Numbered from the stretch's first letter, positions 10,833 through 22,180 are shown. The stretch is DNA of 64,000 bases from Eurosta solidaginis (GCF_040869045.1 NC_090319.1:391545601-391609600); one strand, 5' to 3'. Numbers and translations: made by a program. The notes: generated from the sequence alone by a model not told the origin.

Positions 10833-12041
10833 ATGGATTCACTCCAGGTTACAGTTACAAATTTGACAGGTGCCGTGAATGCACTTATGGACCAAATAAA
10901 TGGTTTGGAGAGGCGTGTATCGTGCTTGGACATACTCCAAAGCAGAATCGCTTCGATAGAAGCTGCTACCCCGGTGCGAGAAACAGTAGAAGCTCCTGTT
11001 CAACCCCGAGCTCCAGCAACTGAGGCGGAATTAAAGGATATCTCGAGGCTTCCGGACTCCGTAAAAGAGTTACAAATTTTTAATGGTAATCCAACGATGT
11101 TTGTGTCGTGGGTGCACGCTGTCGAAAGCATCCTTAAGGACTTCGAGCCAGTGAAGAATAAGCCCATCTATCGGGCAATTTTACAACACGTTCGCCAAAA
11201 GATACGGGGGCCCGCCGATACTGCACTCGTTTCCTATAGTATTTTTAACACTGACTGGGCCGCCATGAAAGAATGTCTATCACTCCATTATGCGGACAAG
11301 CGTGACATCTGCACCTTGGAGTACCAACTCCACCAACTCTCTCAAAAGGATTCACGGCTTGATGACTTCTTCGGAGCCGTGAATCACCAATTTGCTCTAA
11401 TAATTAATAAACTTAAAACTGAGAAATATTCTCCGGAGACAGTGCGGGTACTTATAGACACGTACAGGAGCCGCGCGTTGGATGTGTTCATCCGCGGATT
11501 GAATGGCGATTACTCAAAGATGCTCCTGGTTCAGCGTCCAAAGACTCTACCCGAGGCATATTCAAGGTGCCTCGAATTACAAAATACAAACTTAAGAAAT
11601 TACACGGTGCATACTACGCGATTCAATAATCGCATCATCGCACCAATGAACACCATGCCAGAACACATGCATGGCCTAGAGGGCAACAAGGCACCTCCGC
11701 TACCACCTAGGACGACATATCGTCCCCAGGAGCGTCGATATCCCTTTGAAAAACGAGGTGGATACACCGTACCTAAACGAGATCCTCCAACAACCTCTCA
11801 GCCACCCATCGAGAAAATGGACGTAGACGAAACTACCCAGTCCCGTAAGATAAATTATATGAATAGACCAAATCCTTTTAAACAAGGTGTAAAGTCAGAC
11901 AATCTTCCGCGGAAACAGCGAAGGCTGTTCAACATAGAAACAGAAAGCACCAACGACGAAGTGAATAACTACCTACAGAAGGCACAAGATGCACAGGAGG
12001 AGAATTGTTTATCCGACGGCCATCTAGCGTACCTTACATAG
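10833..12041 (+). CDS. gag: Gag of errantivirus-like element
   Basis: This is an intact 402-residue frame. I chose the ATG at 10833, which follows a pyrimidine tract and CAG that look like a splice acceptor; an upstream in-frame ATG at 10782 lies within that leader. The protein starts with a short predicted coiled coil (residues ~1-45) and has a structural region with KELQIFNGNP, FVSWVHAVESIL and DFFGAVNHQF blocks typical of errantivirus Gag. No CCHC knuckle is present, as is usual in this group; a basic, proline-rich tail may bind RNA instead. It overlaps the pol frame (-1) from 11969 to 12041. It is the only complete gene of this element. Confidence 0.8.
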   Translation: MDSLQVTVTNLTGAVNALMDQINGLERRVSCLDILQSRIASIEAATPVRETVEAPVQPRAPATEAELKDISRLPDSVKELQIFNGNPTMFVSWVHAVESILKDFEPVKNKPIYRAILQHVRQKIRGPADTALVSYSIFNTDWAAMKECLSLHYADKRDICTLEYQLHQLSQKDSRLDDFFGAVNHQFALIINKLKTEKYSPETVRVLIDTYRSRALDVFIRGLNGDYSKMLLVQRPKTLPEAYSRCLELQNTNLRNYTVHTTRFNNRIIAPMNTMPEHMHGLEGNKAPPLPPRTTYRPQERRYPFEKRGGYTVPKRDPPTTSQPPIEKMDVDETTQSRKINYMNRPNPFKQGVKSDNLPRKQRRLFNIETESTNDEVNNYLQKAQDAQEENCLSDGHLAYLT

Positions 12042-13207
12042 AGTACGTACTCCCTGACGGCCGCATCCTAGATTTTCTCATCGACACCGGTGCCAATAAA
12101 AATTTCATCAGCCGAACGGTCGTAAAGCAAGGTAATCCGGTCGAAAACCCTTTCTCCGTAAAATCAGCTGGCGGAAATATTCTCATAAAAAAAAAAATTT
12201 ATTTAAAACTATTTAAAGACATAAGTAATGACTCTGAGACAACCTTCTTTGTGCTCCCAGGATTGACGTCATTTGACGGGATCATAGGAGACGACACACT
12301 TAGGGATATAGGCGCTATAGTTGATAGGAAATCGAACATCCTGAAAGTAAACAAATACAAAATTCCATTGAAAGCTCGCACATCTACGCAAGTGAATTGT
12401 ACGATGTCTAAAGATCTCCCTCCTTAGTCAGAAGGGAAATTGTGTAACCTTATTGAAAAATTTAGCGATCTTTTCTTACCCCTTAACGGGACGGAATTAG
12501 TGGACACTTGCGTACGAGCTGAAATTAAGACAACAACCCCCGAACCCATTTATAGCAAAAGCTATCCCTATCCTTCTTGTATGAGGGAAGAGGTCGACCG
12601 ACAAGTGTACGAGTTGTTAGAAGAAGGAGTTATCCGACCATCCAAGAGCCCATATAACTCTCCTATTTGGGTGGTTCCTAAGAAACCTAAGCCCGATGGG
12701 GAGAAACAGTACCGAATGGTGATAGTTTACAAAAGGCTTAACGCTGTAACGATCCCTGACACCTACCCTATTCCGGATATAAACGCCACCTTGTGTAGTC
12801 TTGGCAACTCTCGCTACTTCACAACTATTGATTTGACTTCTGAGTTCCATCAAATCCCCATGAAGGAATCCGACACTGCTTTCTCAAAGATGAACGGAAA
12901 GTATGAGTTTTTGAGATTACCTTTCGGCCTTAAAAACGCAGCGGCCATTTTTCAACGCATGATCGATGACGTATTGAAACAATATATCGGCAAAATCTGA
13001 TATGTTTACATAGACGATATCATTGTGTTTGGTAGGGATGTTGATGATCATTTGAAGAATGTCGAAATGGTATTTTCTCAATTGCTACGATCCAACCTTA
13101 AATTGAATTTAGAAAAAACACATTTCCTGCAGACTGAGGTTGAATTTTTAGGGTACATCATCACTCCCGAAGGAGTTCGTCCCGATCCAAAACGGTCGAG
13201 ACCATGA
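11969..13207 (+). pseudogene. pol: Pol fragment: protease and reverse transcriptase
   Basis: The frame lies -1 relative to gag and is open from 11969. The protease motif LIDTGANKNF is near 12078. A TAG stop follows at 12425-12427. The RT then runs through VIRPSKSPYNSPIW, YRMVIVYKRLNAV, FTTIDLTSEFHQI and LPFGLKNAAAIFQRMI. A TGA at 12998-13000 lies just before the catalytic YVYIDD box. The frame continues to ~13200 (GYIITPEGV) and is then lost. I found no clear slippery heptamer in the overlap with gag. Confidence 0.85.
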
Positions 13208-13223
13208 ACTTAATTTTGCCAGC

Positions 13224-13499
13224 ATGCAATTTGAAGGATCTAAAAAGTTTTTGGGAATGACCTCCTACTATCGGAAGTTCATTCGGGATTATGCCAAAAT
13301 AGCTAAACCATTAACAAACCTATTGCATGAGCAGGAAACAAGGAATTCTAGGCTTAACGCACGTCGTACAGAGCCCCGAAACTTTGAATCCGGGGTTGGC
13401 CTATTTATAGCCAATAAACAAATAAAAGGCAAACTCGTGCATAGATCCTCTTCCGGTGGTCCGGGATGCAAGTTCTATCTTGTAGTTGAGAAGGTGTAA
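13224..13499 (+). pseudogene. Pol connection region remnant
   Basis: In a new frame, KKFLGMTSYYRKFIRDYAKIAKPLTNLL is the conserved stretch that joins RT to RNase H. It then runs into unrelated codons ending KFYLVVEKV. RNase H and integrase, normally a further ~1.7 kb, are absent. A large deletion therefore removed the enzymes needed for strand removal and integration. Confidence 0.75.
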
Positions 13500-14340
13500 A
13501 AAGCCCAATCAAGTGGTTCAACTCCACAAGGAGGTCTCTATCGCTTTAGTTGATGTGAAGCCACTCGTGCCATGAGTAGGTCATTTGCAATCATTAACGC
13601 TTGAGGCTAAAAGGGATCAACATGAGCCTTCCATCAGCCGAGTAAATAATGCTTAATGAAATTTTAATATTATACACCACTCCTCGTGGCATATACAAAA
13701 AGGGGAAAAAATTCCACAAAGTGGATGTAAAGACCGTATAAGATAACATTGGTCAAGAGGTTAATGAGAACCTTAAGATCATTAGAATCCGGAGGTCCGG
13801 ATGCGAGCGTTAATGCGCCTGTAGCCGTTGAAGTTATAGTGGTTCAATTCCCTTTTTCTCACTGGTGTGGGATAACTGATTCGGAGGGGTTCAATTCCCC
13901 CAAAATGATCTTCTGCTTACTTGCGTGAAGTCATCCGTGCCATGAGTAGGTCGTTTGCAATTATAAACGCTTACGAATAAAAGGGATCAACGCGGACCTT
14001 CCATAGTCAAGTTAACACCTATATTCCAATGCAAATGAAAAAATATGCGTCACAAGATACAAATTGCAAAATAAATGCAAGTAATAGCTGCGAAAAAGGC
14101 GGCAAACATGCGTAAAAAGAAACGCCAAAATAAAAAAAAAAAATAAAATAATAATAAAAAAAAAAAAATAAAAAATAAAATAAAATAAAAAGGAAAAAAA
14201 AAAGAAAAATATAATAAAAAAAAGAAGGGGAATGGAGATTCTCTCTCAAAAAAAGAAAAAAAGAAAAAATTCTTTTGCATGAAATTTACTAACAAATTAA
14301 CAATTCTAAATTTTTCCATAACCAATAACACTAGTCGAAT
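13500..14340. other. Degraded spacer with an internal direct repeat and A-rich tract
   Basis: No gene is supported. A ~85-bp sequence (CGTGCCATGAGTAGGTC, then AAAAGGGATCAAC) occurs at ~13563-13645 and ~13929-14005, so part of the region was duplicated. The stretch 14110-14280 is A-rich with AATAAA-like repeats; the long minus-strand frames there are low-complexity artefacts. Confidence 0.6.
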
Positions 14341-14657
14341 TAGAAACTTGCAACTAATATAACCAACTACTTCACTACTGGGTTCCCAACTAATGGAAAT
14401 AGAAAAACCTTCTTAACATAATAGCCTTCACAAACTTTTACTAATTCACCTTCCACTATGCAACTCGAATTAGGATAAGTTCCTAGAATATTCTTAAAAA
14501 ATTTATTGTATGAATGAACGACTGTTTGAAATTTCATAGACTAGCTTAGCAAAATAGACACTAAGATGATACAATTTTTACTAACATTAATATAATTCAT
14601 ATCATCTGCCTCTGCGCAACCGCGCACTCTTATGAGATATTTAAAATAGACTCACCA

Positions 14658-16443
14658 TTGGCTTCTATACGAGATGGGTACGGTTGGATCATCGATGGAC
14701 ACTTTAAGCTCATTCACATAATAGATCTGGAGCGCTATGACTTGGCAACGGCTCAACTGGAGCGTTTATTAATCAACCTCAATGAAACAACAACAACAAC
14801 GGAGGTACTACTGTTCCAACTAAATAGAATTCACATGCACTTAAACGAGCTAAGAGGGCAGAACCTTGCGAGATCGAAGCGATCCATTAATTGGATAGGG
14901 TCTGCCTGGAAATGGGTAGCTGGATCACCAGATGCCACCGACTGGGATAAGGTCCTCAGCAACGAGAACTCCCTTAATCAAAATAATAACAGACAATACA
15001 AGGTAAATAATGCAATCTTCAAGAAAACTGACGAATTATTGCAGAAGCTAAACACCACGGCGGCCACCGTGGTGTGATGGTAGCGTGTTCCGCCTACCAC
15101 ACCGGATGCCCTGGGTTCAAACCCCGGGCAAAGCAACATCAAAAATTTTAGAAATAAAGTTTTTCAATTAGAAGAAAATTTTTCTAAGCGGGGTCGCCCC
15201 TCGGCAGTGTTTGGCAATCGCTCCGGGTGTATTTCTGCCATGAAAAGCTCTCAGTGAAAACTCATCTGCCTTGCAGATGCCGTTCGGAGTCGACATAAAA
15301 TCATGTAGGTCCCGTCCGGCCAATTTGTAGGGAAAATCAAGAGGAGCACGACGCAAATTGGAAGAGAAGCTCGGCCTTAGATCACTTCGGAGGTTATCGC
15401 GCCTTACATTTATTTATTTATTTTTAAACACCATTGTGACGATAACAAATGACGTCGTTGAGCGGAGAACCAGGGAAAGGCTCGAACAAGATGTCCAAAG
15501 TAAAATAACCATCCTTAAGGAAGATATAAATGAGCTGATACGCGCCTGCCAAATGGCCAAGGCTGGCATCGTCAACAGTAATCTTTTAAGCAAAGAAGAA
15601 GTTAACCAGCTTGTTGGCGAGATCGACATCCTTCCCTACAGTAATGCCATCGAAGCCATCGAGTATAGTAAACCCTCGATCTACACTAACAACACGCTAT
15701 TGCTGTATGTTTTATCTCTGCCTAAAGTCACTGAAGAAAGATTCAACCATCTTATCACACGAGCTAATATTCGGAGGGGCCACCGGATAGAATTGGCCTA
15801 CAAAACTATTCTTACAAGCAAACGCGAGACGTATGGCATAAAGGGAGATTGCTTGCACCTATCCTCTGCAATGGTATGCGAAAGGAAATCCTTAGAATTA
15901 TTACCGGAGGCCGGTTGTTTGGCGCGCCTCCTCAAGGGCGGAGAAACAAGTTGCCCTTACCTAACAAGCAACGCATCCACCATCGAAATAATCAAAGAGG
16001 ATACAATTTTCCTGGACAATTTCGTTGGCACCATAAGTTCAGGTAAAACCACTGCTAATCTTAACGGATCCTATATTCTACAGGTAGACAATGAGACGGT
16101 AGTGATCAACAACCAGACATATTCAAGCATTACAACCTCAGGAGTTCAGGTGCTCCCACCAATCCTAACTAGTGTCACGAACCACACCATGGCTTTAAAC
16201 CTCGATCTGGTACATGGAATGACAATAGACAACTTGAAAATATTGAAACTCCTTAAGTCTGAGACGAATTGGTTCATGCTATCCGAGGGATCAAGACTAC
16301 TACTACTTATGGTACTAATTTGGTTTATCTGGAGGAAACTCACAGCAAGGATCCACTTACCCGAAATAAAAATCGAGAACCGACTTAGTCCAAGGATCGA
16401 GAAACCCCCTGCGTCATCTAATCTGCGGGACGCAGATATTTAA
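14658..16443 (+). pseudogene. env: Env (F-like fusion protein) split by a SINE
   Basis: Two blocks of an errantivirus-type envelope protein, of the family related to baculovirus F proteins, are separated by the SINE at 15058-15424. The first block (to ~15057) has a furin-type RSKR site at nt ~14871-14882, followed by a glycine-containing segment where the fusion peptide is expected. The second block (15425-16443) has a helical region, cysteines, N-glycosylation sites and a hydrophobic membrane segment near 16294-16340, with a short cytoplasmic tail. The N-terminal signal region upstream of 14658 is degraded. It ends at the purine tract. It cannot make a full protein as it stands. Confidence 0.82.
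15058..15424 (+). mobile_element. SINE1, full length, inserted in env
   Basis: The 9-bp duplication TAAACACCA occurs at 15049-15057 and 15425-15433. The head is tRNA-like, with an A-box-like TGGTGTGATGG (15070-15080) and a B-box GGTTCAAACC (15114-15123), ~34 bp apart. The body is ~250 bp and the tail is (ATTT)n. Pol III would transcribe it, and a LINE must supply the RT. Confidence 0.9.
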
Positions 16444-16452
16444 AGGGGGAGG
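16442..16452 (+). other. Polypurine tract
   Basis: AAAGGGGGAGG lies directly before the 3' LTR, as needed to prime plus-strand synthesis. It overlaps the last base or two of the env stop codon. Confidence 0.8.
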
Positions 16453-17098
16453 AGTTAACACGCTGCGGCACCCAACACATTCCATTCCCACACTCTACCT
16501 GTACGCGTGCCGCTGTATCAGCATAATTGCAGTCATACCATTTTGCAACCCAACTCCCTAATTCAAGGCCAATGATATATACACCTGTGGGAAACCAAGT
16601 TGATGATTGGTACCACGTACTAATGTTTACGCAATAAGAACCATAGCAACAGGGCCAGACAGTAGCGTCAGCAAATTATGTTTCACACGATTGTGAAATA
16701 CTTGCACATCAACAAGAACCGTACCGACAGGGCGAGACAGCAGCGTCAGCAAATTATGTTTCACACGATCAACAAGAATCATACCAACAGGGCCAGACAG
16801 TAGCGTCAGCAAATAATGTTTCACACGATTGTGAAATACTTGCACATGCCCTCAGTGCATGTCAACCGTGAGGAGCTAGGGCCTAAGCCAGCGTACCAAA
16901 TACTGCGCACCCTAAGGCAGCAGAGCAACAATTCTATATAAGGAAGCAGCGCGCATCAAAGTGGCAGTTGCATCGTGGACTACTAACCCGCTTGTTCTAT
17001 TTCAATAAATTACTGTAAATCTAACTTTTCTGTGTTTCATTTCAGGGCAAGTTGGCCCTTTAATTTTTTTATTGTTCAAGGACCTTCAGTCCTTTACT
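16453..17098 (+). repeat. 3' LTR of errantivirus-like element
   Basis: It has the same 646-bp length as the 5' LTR, with ~10 substitutions and no indels by eye. It is followed by TATA, the target duplication. Confidence 0.92.
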
Positions 17099-17650
17099 TA
17101 TATATCAACGACAAGGGCGTATCCAGCCTTTCACAAAGGGGGAGCAATTTTTTTTTAATTCCAGATTCATATATAGTGTATTTATAAGTATAAAGAGTAA
17201 TGACGTCTAGGTAAAAGCGAAGCCTGTTTTATAGACTCAGCTGTGGGCTCTAGCAGTCCGTTAAAATTTTTATTTATTTATCAAGAGCTCCCTAAAATAT
17301 CTGCCATGCCTAGGAACTGGTAATTCAAAATTTTGTTGAATTAGATAGATTAATTTAATAGTCAGTACAAGGTGTAATTACTTTAGAAATGTGATCCCCG
17401 AAGTGAGTTTCAGATTCAACAAAATTGTATTTTTCCACATACTTTATTTAGTTACCGAGATGTATTTTAAATTGCATTACTCATTCTCTGAGTATTAGAA
17501 AGCCTGCTAAGTAAGTATAATTCTTCGAGGATTTATTGTAAATTCGTCTAAAATTAGATCTTTTAACTCCGTATCATTTTCCGCTACCAAATTTTCTGTG
17601 AGCACTCAGCATACATAAACCTTTGAAAAAAAAATACAATAAATATATTT
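17099..17650. other. AT-rich DNA, nothing recognised
   Basis: No coding family, repeat or RNA gene is evident between the LTR element and the hAT remnant. Confidence 0.4.
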
Positions 17651-17654
17651 AAAA

Positions 17655-17900
17655 AAAACTTTATTTACCATTAAGGCGAGATTCTGGCATTGTTGTTCTC
17701 AACCACCTCTTTACCCTCCTTAGAGTGCTGAAGGAGCATTCCACAGTTGCGGTTGTGCAGGGCATTGCAAGCAGAATTTCAAGGCTTCTCTTATTTTTGG
17801 ATGGAATGCTGTCATCTCGAAGGCACATACAAGATCTGCTGGTTCCTGATTTTGGCAAGCCCTGCATCACAATTCCAGTTCATTATCAATACCATATAAA
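17655..17900 (-). pseudogene. hAT dimerisation domain remnant (second hAT family)
   Basis: A 69-codon minus-strand frame contains SLEILLAMPCTTATVECSFS followed by TLRRVKRWLRTTMPESRLNG. This is the C-terminal dimerisation signature of hAT proteins of the P52K/52-kDa-repressor-like type, with Cys in place of the usual Arg before SFS. It is distinct from the ZMYM1-like family at 568-7875. The remainder of the gene is absent or unreadable. Confidence 0.72.
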
Positions 17901-18127
17901 TTACAAAAAACCTTGGCATCGGCAAGTTTGCTTTAATGTCTTTAAGACTCATTTTCATCTTATTCAAGGTTATTTATCATTTTAGTTACTTTATTAGTAA
18001 GAATAGGTAAGTATTATGTATGTGTATGTAGTTATTAATAAATTTATGTAAATAAATATTATTAAGCTCATAATTTGAAAAAAAGGTGAGGATCTAAAAA
18101 CCTTTTATGTTGTTGATGTTTAACTTT

Positions 18128-19325
18128 CAGTTTTGTGTTCTTAGTTCGCGAAGGGTGGGGCAACGCGAAGGTAGGCGAACTAGATCGTCTATAAAAGTTT
18201 CTTTAGAAATCAACCATGGTGGATGACAAAGTTTCCATAATTTAGGTGGTTTTAATGGCAAGTTGTTTGTTTTAGCGTAAGTCGCGCTTTTTTATATAGC
18301 TGATTAAATTTTTGGCGATCGGATCAGTGATGATGTTAAAAACAAAGTATTTTGTAGCGTATTGTTGGAACCAAGGGTAGAGTTTGTTGGAAAAGCACGA
18401 AGCGATCTTCTTATAGCTGAGTGATACGGGGCAGCAAGAATTTTGAGATGGTTCTTTGAGTGCTATCCATAAATTTCAATAGCGTAGTTTATTACGGAGA
18501 GTATTAGAGCGTTGACAACATGAATTAATAGAGCTGGGCCAATGAGCGAGCGCTTACATAATAGGTACTTAACAATATTTGAGTTTTTAATAATTCTATT
18601 TCTTATATACTGACAGTGATCTTTAAATACATACTTACTATCTAGACCTAGTCCAAGAAACTTAAGTGTAGGAGGATATGAAATATTTACATTATTAAAT
18701 AAAATTCGTGAAAAATTACAATTTTGTTTTCTACAAATGGGGAATGATATAGATTTAGAGAACGATATTGAAGCGCACGACGAGAGGGACCATGAGGATA
18801 GCTGGAAAGGACGTCTACAAAGGAAGAGGATATGGAACTAAGGTCGGAAGACTTGGAAAATTTGATAGGATAGAACTGATTTCGTCAAATACTATGGTGA
18901 ACAAAATAACTGATAGCGGTGATCCCTGAAGGGTTCCCTTATCTAAGGAAAGTGAGGGAGAAGATGAACCAGAAATAAGAACTTTGATTTTACGTTTATA
19001 TAGGAAAGATTTTACGAAATTAAAAATACGGGGTCCTACCTTCCATTTAATTAATTGCCTTAGAACTATGTATATGCCAACACGATCAAACGCCTTTTCG
19101 AAATCAAGAGAGAGAAGGGAGACGTGGTTTTTGTTAGATAGAGCATCACAAATGAAGTGGTCAAGGTACAGAAGGGCATCAATTGTGCTTTGGCCTTTTT
19201 TAAATGCAACCTGATTAGAGTGAATGAGCTTATTAAATTGGAGGAACCAGGAAAGCCTAGTAGCAATAATTTTTTCTAAGAGTTTTCCTAGGCAAGGTAG
19301 GAGAGAAGTAGACGGTGGTAACTAG
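18128..19325 (-). pseudogene. Jockey-type LINE reverse transcriptase remnant
   Basis: Read on the minus strand from ~19325 to 18128, broken frames spell RT blocks: an LGKLLEKIIATRLS motif, HSNQVAFKKGQST, LLSLDFEKAFDRV (the first catalytic Asp) and GTLQGSPLSVILF (18905-18955). Thumb-like sequence (LLIHVVNALILSVINYA) follows and a C-terminal tail ends near 18128. The second catalytic box is not visible in a continuous frame. It is an old, 5'-truncated insertion. Confidence 0.65.
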
Positions 19326-19382
19326 TTCACCCACACATTCAAAGCTTTTTTCGCTCTCCACTAACACATGTAACAATCCATA

Positions 19383-19746
19383 ATAAAATAAATAAATGTA
19401 AGGCGCGATAACCTCCGAAGAGATCTAAGGCCGAGCTTCTCTTCCAATTTGCGTCGTGCTCCTCTTGATTTTTCCCTACAAATTGGCCGGACGGGACCTA
19501 CATGTTTTATGCCGACTCCGAACGGCATCTGCAAGGCAGATGAGTTTTCACTGAAAGCTTTTCATGGCAGAAATACAATCGGAGCCTTTTGCCAGACACT
19601 GCCGAGGGGCGACCCCGCTTAGAAAAATTTTCTTCTAATTGAAAAATCTTATTTTTAAAATTTTGATGTTGCTTTGCCCGGGAGTTGAACCCAGGGCATA
19701 CGGTGTGATAGGCGGAGCACGCTACCATCACACCACGGTGGCCGCC
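19383..19746 (-). mobile_element. SINE1, full length, minus strand
   Basis: This is the reverse complement of the 15058-15424 copy, with the tRNA-like head at 19746 and the ATTT tail at 19383. Flanking 11-mers AACAATCCATA (19372-19382) and AACATTCCATA (19747-19757) are a target duplication with one mismatch. The head has A- and B-box-like motifs. Confidence 0.88.
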
Positions 19747-19930
19747 AACATTCCATACTGTCATCGAAATGACAGTGTCATTTTTAATGACAGTTCAGAA
19801 ATTATTCCGCAAAACCTTGATTTTATTTTGTGTGAATTTATATTGTTTTATCTCATTTTAAGCTAATATACACGCGTAATTTGCGATTATAGGGATGGCC
19901 TGAAGGTTTAATGTGGCCACAAAAATCGTT

Positions 19931-20817
19931 GGTAGTTCTTTACGACAGCATGACACTGCTAATACGCGTATTAATCTCGAGAATAATCCGAAGGCGGAGA
20001 AGAAAAATTGTATCTCTGTCCGGAGATAGTTGAAGTTGGCGATTTTCATGTGATTGTTGTAATGTTGGGGTACCCACAAAAAAAATTGTGAACATAAGTG
20101 TTTTGTGCGGATATAGGTTTGGGCTCCTAACCGGTGTTGGACCCACCCAGGGTAATTTTTTATAAGCGCGGTCGAAGGCCGCCAACGCAGAAAGGTGTTC
20201 TAAGCAAAAATACTATATATACCACCCCCCGGTTTCGGAGGTACCAGTCTTATTTCGGTTTTCCGTTAAAATCTTTTTAACGAGTTAAAATTTTTATTTT
20301 CCGCCTTCGGATTATGAATACTGATGTTAAGACGCGGGTAATTGTTTACTTTAGCTCACAACTCTAAAACTCGTCCAAAAATATCAGGCGAGGTGTCAAA
20401 TTCAAAATTTTTATTTCGTTTCGGAGATATTTGCAAACGAAATTGAACATTTTCATGTGTTTGTTGTTGTGTTGGACCCATCCAGGGTAATTTTTTATAA
20501 GCGCGCCCGAAGGCCGCCAATGCAGAAAGGTGTTCTGCGCAAAAATACTATTGATACCACCACCAGTTTCGGAGCGCTCCGGGGCCATTTTTCGTTTTTT
20601 TGGAAATAACTTTTGACAGAAATAAAATTTTGAATTTCCGCTCTCGGATTCGTGGTCCTGGGATCAAAACGCGTCTTTTGACACATCTCCCGATATTTTT
20701 AGTCGGGTTTTTGCAGTTGTGAGCTAAAGTAAACAATTACCAAGACGCATCCTTTGATACCTCTCTCAATATTTTTGGAAGCGTATTAGCAGTGTCATGC
20801 TGTCGTAAAGAATTACC
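19931..20817. mobile_element. GGTA-family TIR element (outer copy) with 8-bp duplication
   Basis: The ends are GGTAGTTCTTTACGACAGCA and the inverse of GGTAATTCTTTACGACAGCA, with arms extending ~37 bp through CATGACACTGCTAATACGC. AAATCGTT is duplicated on each side (19923-19930, 20818-20825); intact SINE2 copies have it once. It contains no open coding region. It holds a second member of its own family at 20337-20741. An 8-bp duplication fits the hAT or P superfamilies. Confidence 0.9.
20337..20741. mobile_element. GGTA-family TIR element nested within its relative
   Basis: The 405-bp element has ends GGTAATTGTTTACTTTAGCT and its inverse. It is flanked by AAGACGCG (20329-20336) and AAGACGCA (20742-20749), an 8-bp duplication with one difference. 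The core (TTTTTTATAAGCGCG, CGAAGGCCGCCAA) is shared with the outer copy while most of the arm sequence differs. Confidence 0.9.
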
Positions 20818-20952
20818 AAATCGTTCCCGAAATGGTCGGGATAGCACCTTAATGTGTTACCGGAGCGTGCCGGATCTGTATCCGCCAAAGGACCATCATA
20901 TCGATAACATTCCTCAAAGCCTTCGGGGAGCAACCTTATCGCTACAACAACA

Positions 20953-22180
20953 AACACAGGCGTTTGTGCTCTTTAGCCAAAGTTCACATTATCAGGTATG
21001 AAATAGTGAATATTGGCATTTATGGCAAAGTCTAATGCTGTTCATTCCAGAATTTCCCTTGGCTATGAAATGTGTTCAAAGAGAAAGCAGAAAGAAACGC
21101 AACATTTCTACCACTTACCTGTTTGGATACCTTAGAATTGAAACTGAATTTAGAGAAATTTAACTAAAAACCTTAGAACGGGGAATTTAATACTCGTATT
21201 ATAGATAACACAAAAGCAATATCATTAAAGTTAAATCTTGAATGTTTACAGCAATTCTTGACGTTTTAAATCTTCATATGTTTTTCAATTTACTACATTC
21301 CCTAGAGAAGCTTTAAACTCTTCTTCCTGACCAACTATCCAACGTTCACTTTGCTTTGAAGCTAGCCGAACGTTTTAGGGAGTGTTATCGATGTTGATGG
21401 CCTTTGCCGAATACAAATCCGGTACGTTCCGGGAATAAAGCAACATTAAGGTACCAGCCCAACCATCTCGGGAAAGATTAGCATGAGCATATTAAACCTT
21501 CTAGACCATACCGCCATATTATGCAGGCAATGAGTTTTGAATTCGAAATCAAAAAAAGATATGTGATTGTGTAGTATAAGAACTAATCATCATAATAAGG
21601 TCTTCAGGAGTAAAGAACACGCATTCATAAAAACAAATAGTGCTGAACATTTACAAGACCGTCGATTGAATATATTGACAGCTGCCAGCTCATTGTGCAT
21701 AAGTACACTATGTGCCAACTGATCAATGGGAATCTGATGTAAGCGTAAATATGTTTTTATTAGTATAACGTGATTATTATATTTGTACTTACAGTTGAAA
21801 GAGAATGTATGCAGGTTCATTAATACGTACGTAGAAAATCAAATTGGAAAAGCGGCCGAAGCTATTAGTTACTCTGTACAAGAGAAAATTCATATGGTGA
21901 TGTTATACTAACAATTGACTGGTGAGTCAGAACATCTATCGCATATACATATCGTTGGTGAAAGTAAAAAAGGTGCATATTATATTTAATACCGAGATAG
22001 CAACATAATCACTTAACCTATTTTGTGACTAAGAATTAAATAATGTCACGATTAGTTTTTTAGTCAAGATCGTTTCCTCGCTTATCGACTGTAGAACAAT
22101 TAAAACTTTATTAACAATTAACTTAATTGTCCAAGTCAAGGAAAATGAGGGTGTGATGTTCGATCAGGATCAGGAGAGCA
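20953..22180. other. Non-coding stretch with one SINE2 scrap
   Basis: At ~21361-21475 a minus-strand scrap of SINE2 is readable (ACAAATCCGGTACGTTCCGG, CCATCTCGGGA). The remainder is AT-rich with no recognisable gene; the 76-codon frame at 21590-21820 has no familiar motif. Confidence 0.5.

Larger units (their letters stand above)
9903..17098 (+). mobile_element. Errantivirus-like (gypsy-type) LTR retrotransposon, defective
   Basis: Two 646-bp LTRs flank gag, pol and env in that order. The 4-bp duplication TATA (9899-9902 and 17099-17102) and the AGTT start of the LTR fit insect errantiviruses, which favour TATA-type targets. The primer site matches tRNA-Lys and a purine tract precedes the 3' LTR. 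Gag is open. Pol has two stops, a frame change and loss of RNase H and integrase. Env is split by a SINE. The LTRs differ at ~10 positions (about 98.5% identical by eye, no indels), so integration is fairly recent despite the wrecked interior. Confidence 0.9.
19893..20952 (+). mobile_element. SINE2, 5'-truncated, interrupted by a TIR element
   Basis: The flanks match SINE2: GATGGCCTGAAGGTTTAATG at 19895-19914 on the left, and on the right CGGGATAGCACCTTAATG, the CTTCGGGGAGCAACCTTATC block and a short CAA tail. The intervening 19931-20817 is a later insertion that duplicated AAATCGTT. Confidence 0.82.

Noticed and set aside
11969..12041. A slippery heptamer at the gag/pol overlap of the errantivirus-like element
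   Set aside because: I read the overlap in the gag frame and found no X XXY YYZ heptamer, so the mechanism there is left open.
13555..14010. Direct repeats as solo-LTR remnants
   Set aside because: The ~85-bp pair has no LTR-like ends or duplicated target; a local duplication within the element explains it.
14019..14331. Minus-strand Phe-rich open frames
   Set aside because: They come from an A-rich low-complexity tract and have no protein features beyond Phe/Tyr runs.
15070..15130. A functional tRNA gene
   Set aside because: A- and B-box-like motifs are present, but the cloverleaf pairing is poor and the same sequence heads several SINE1 copies with an ATTT tail.
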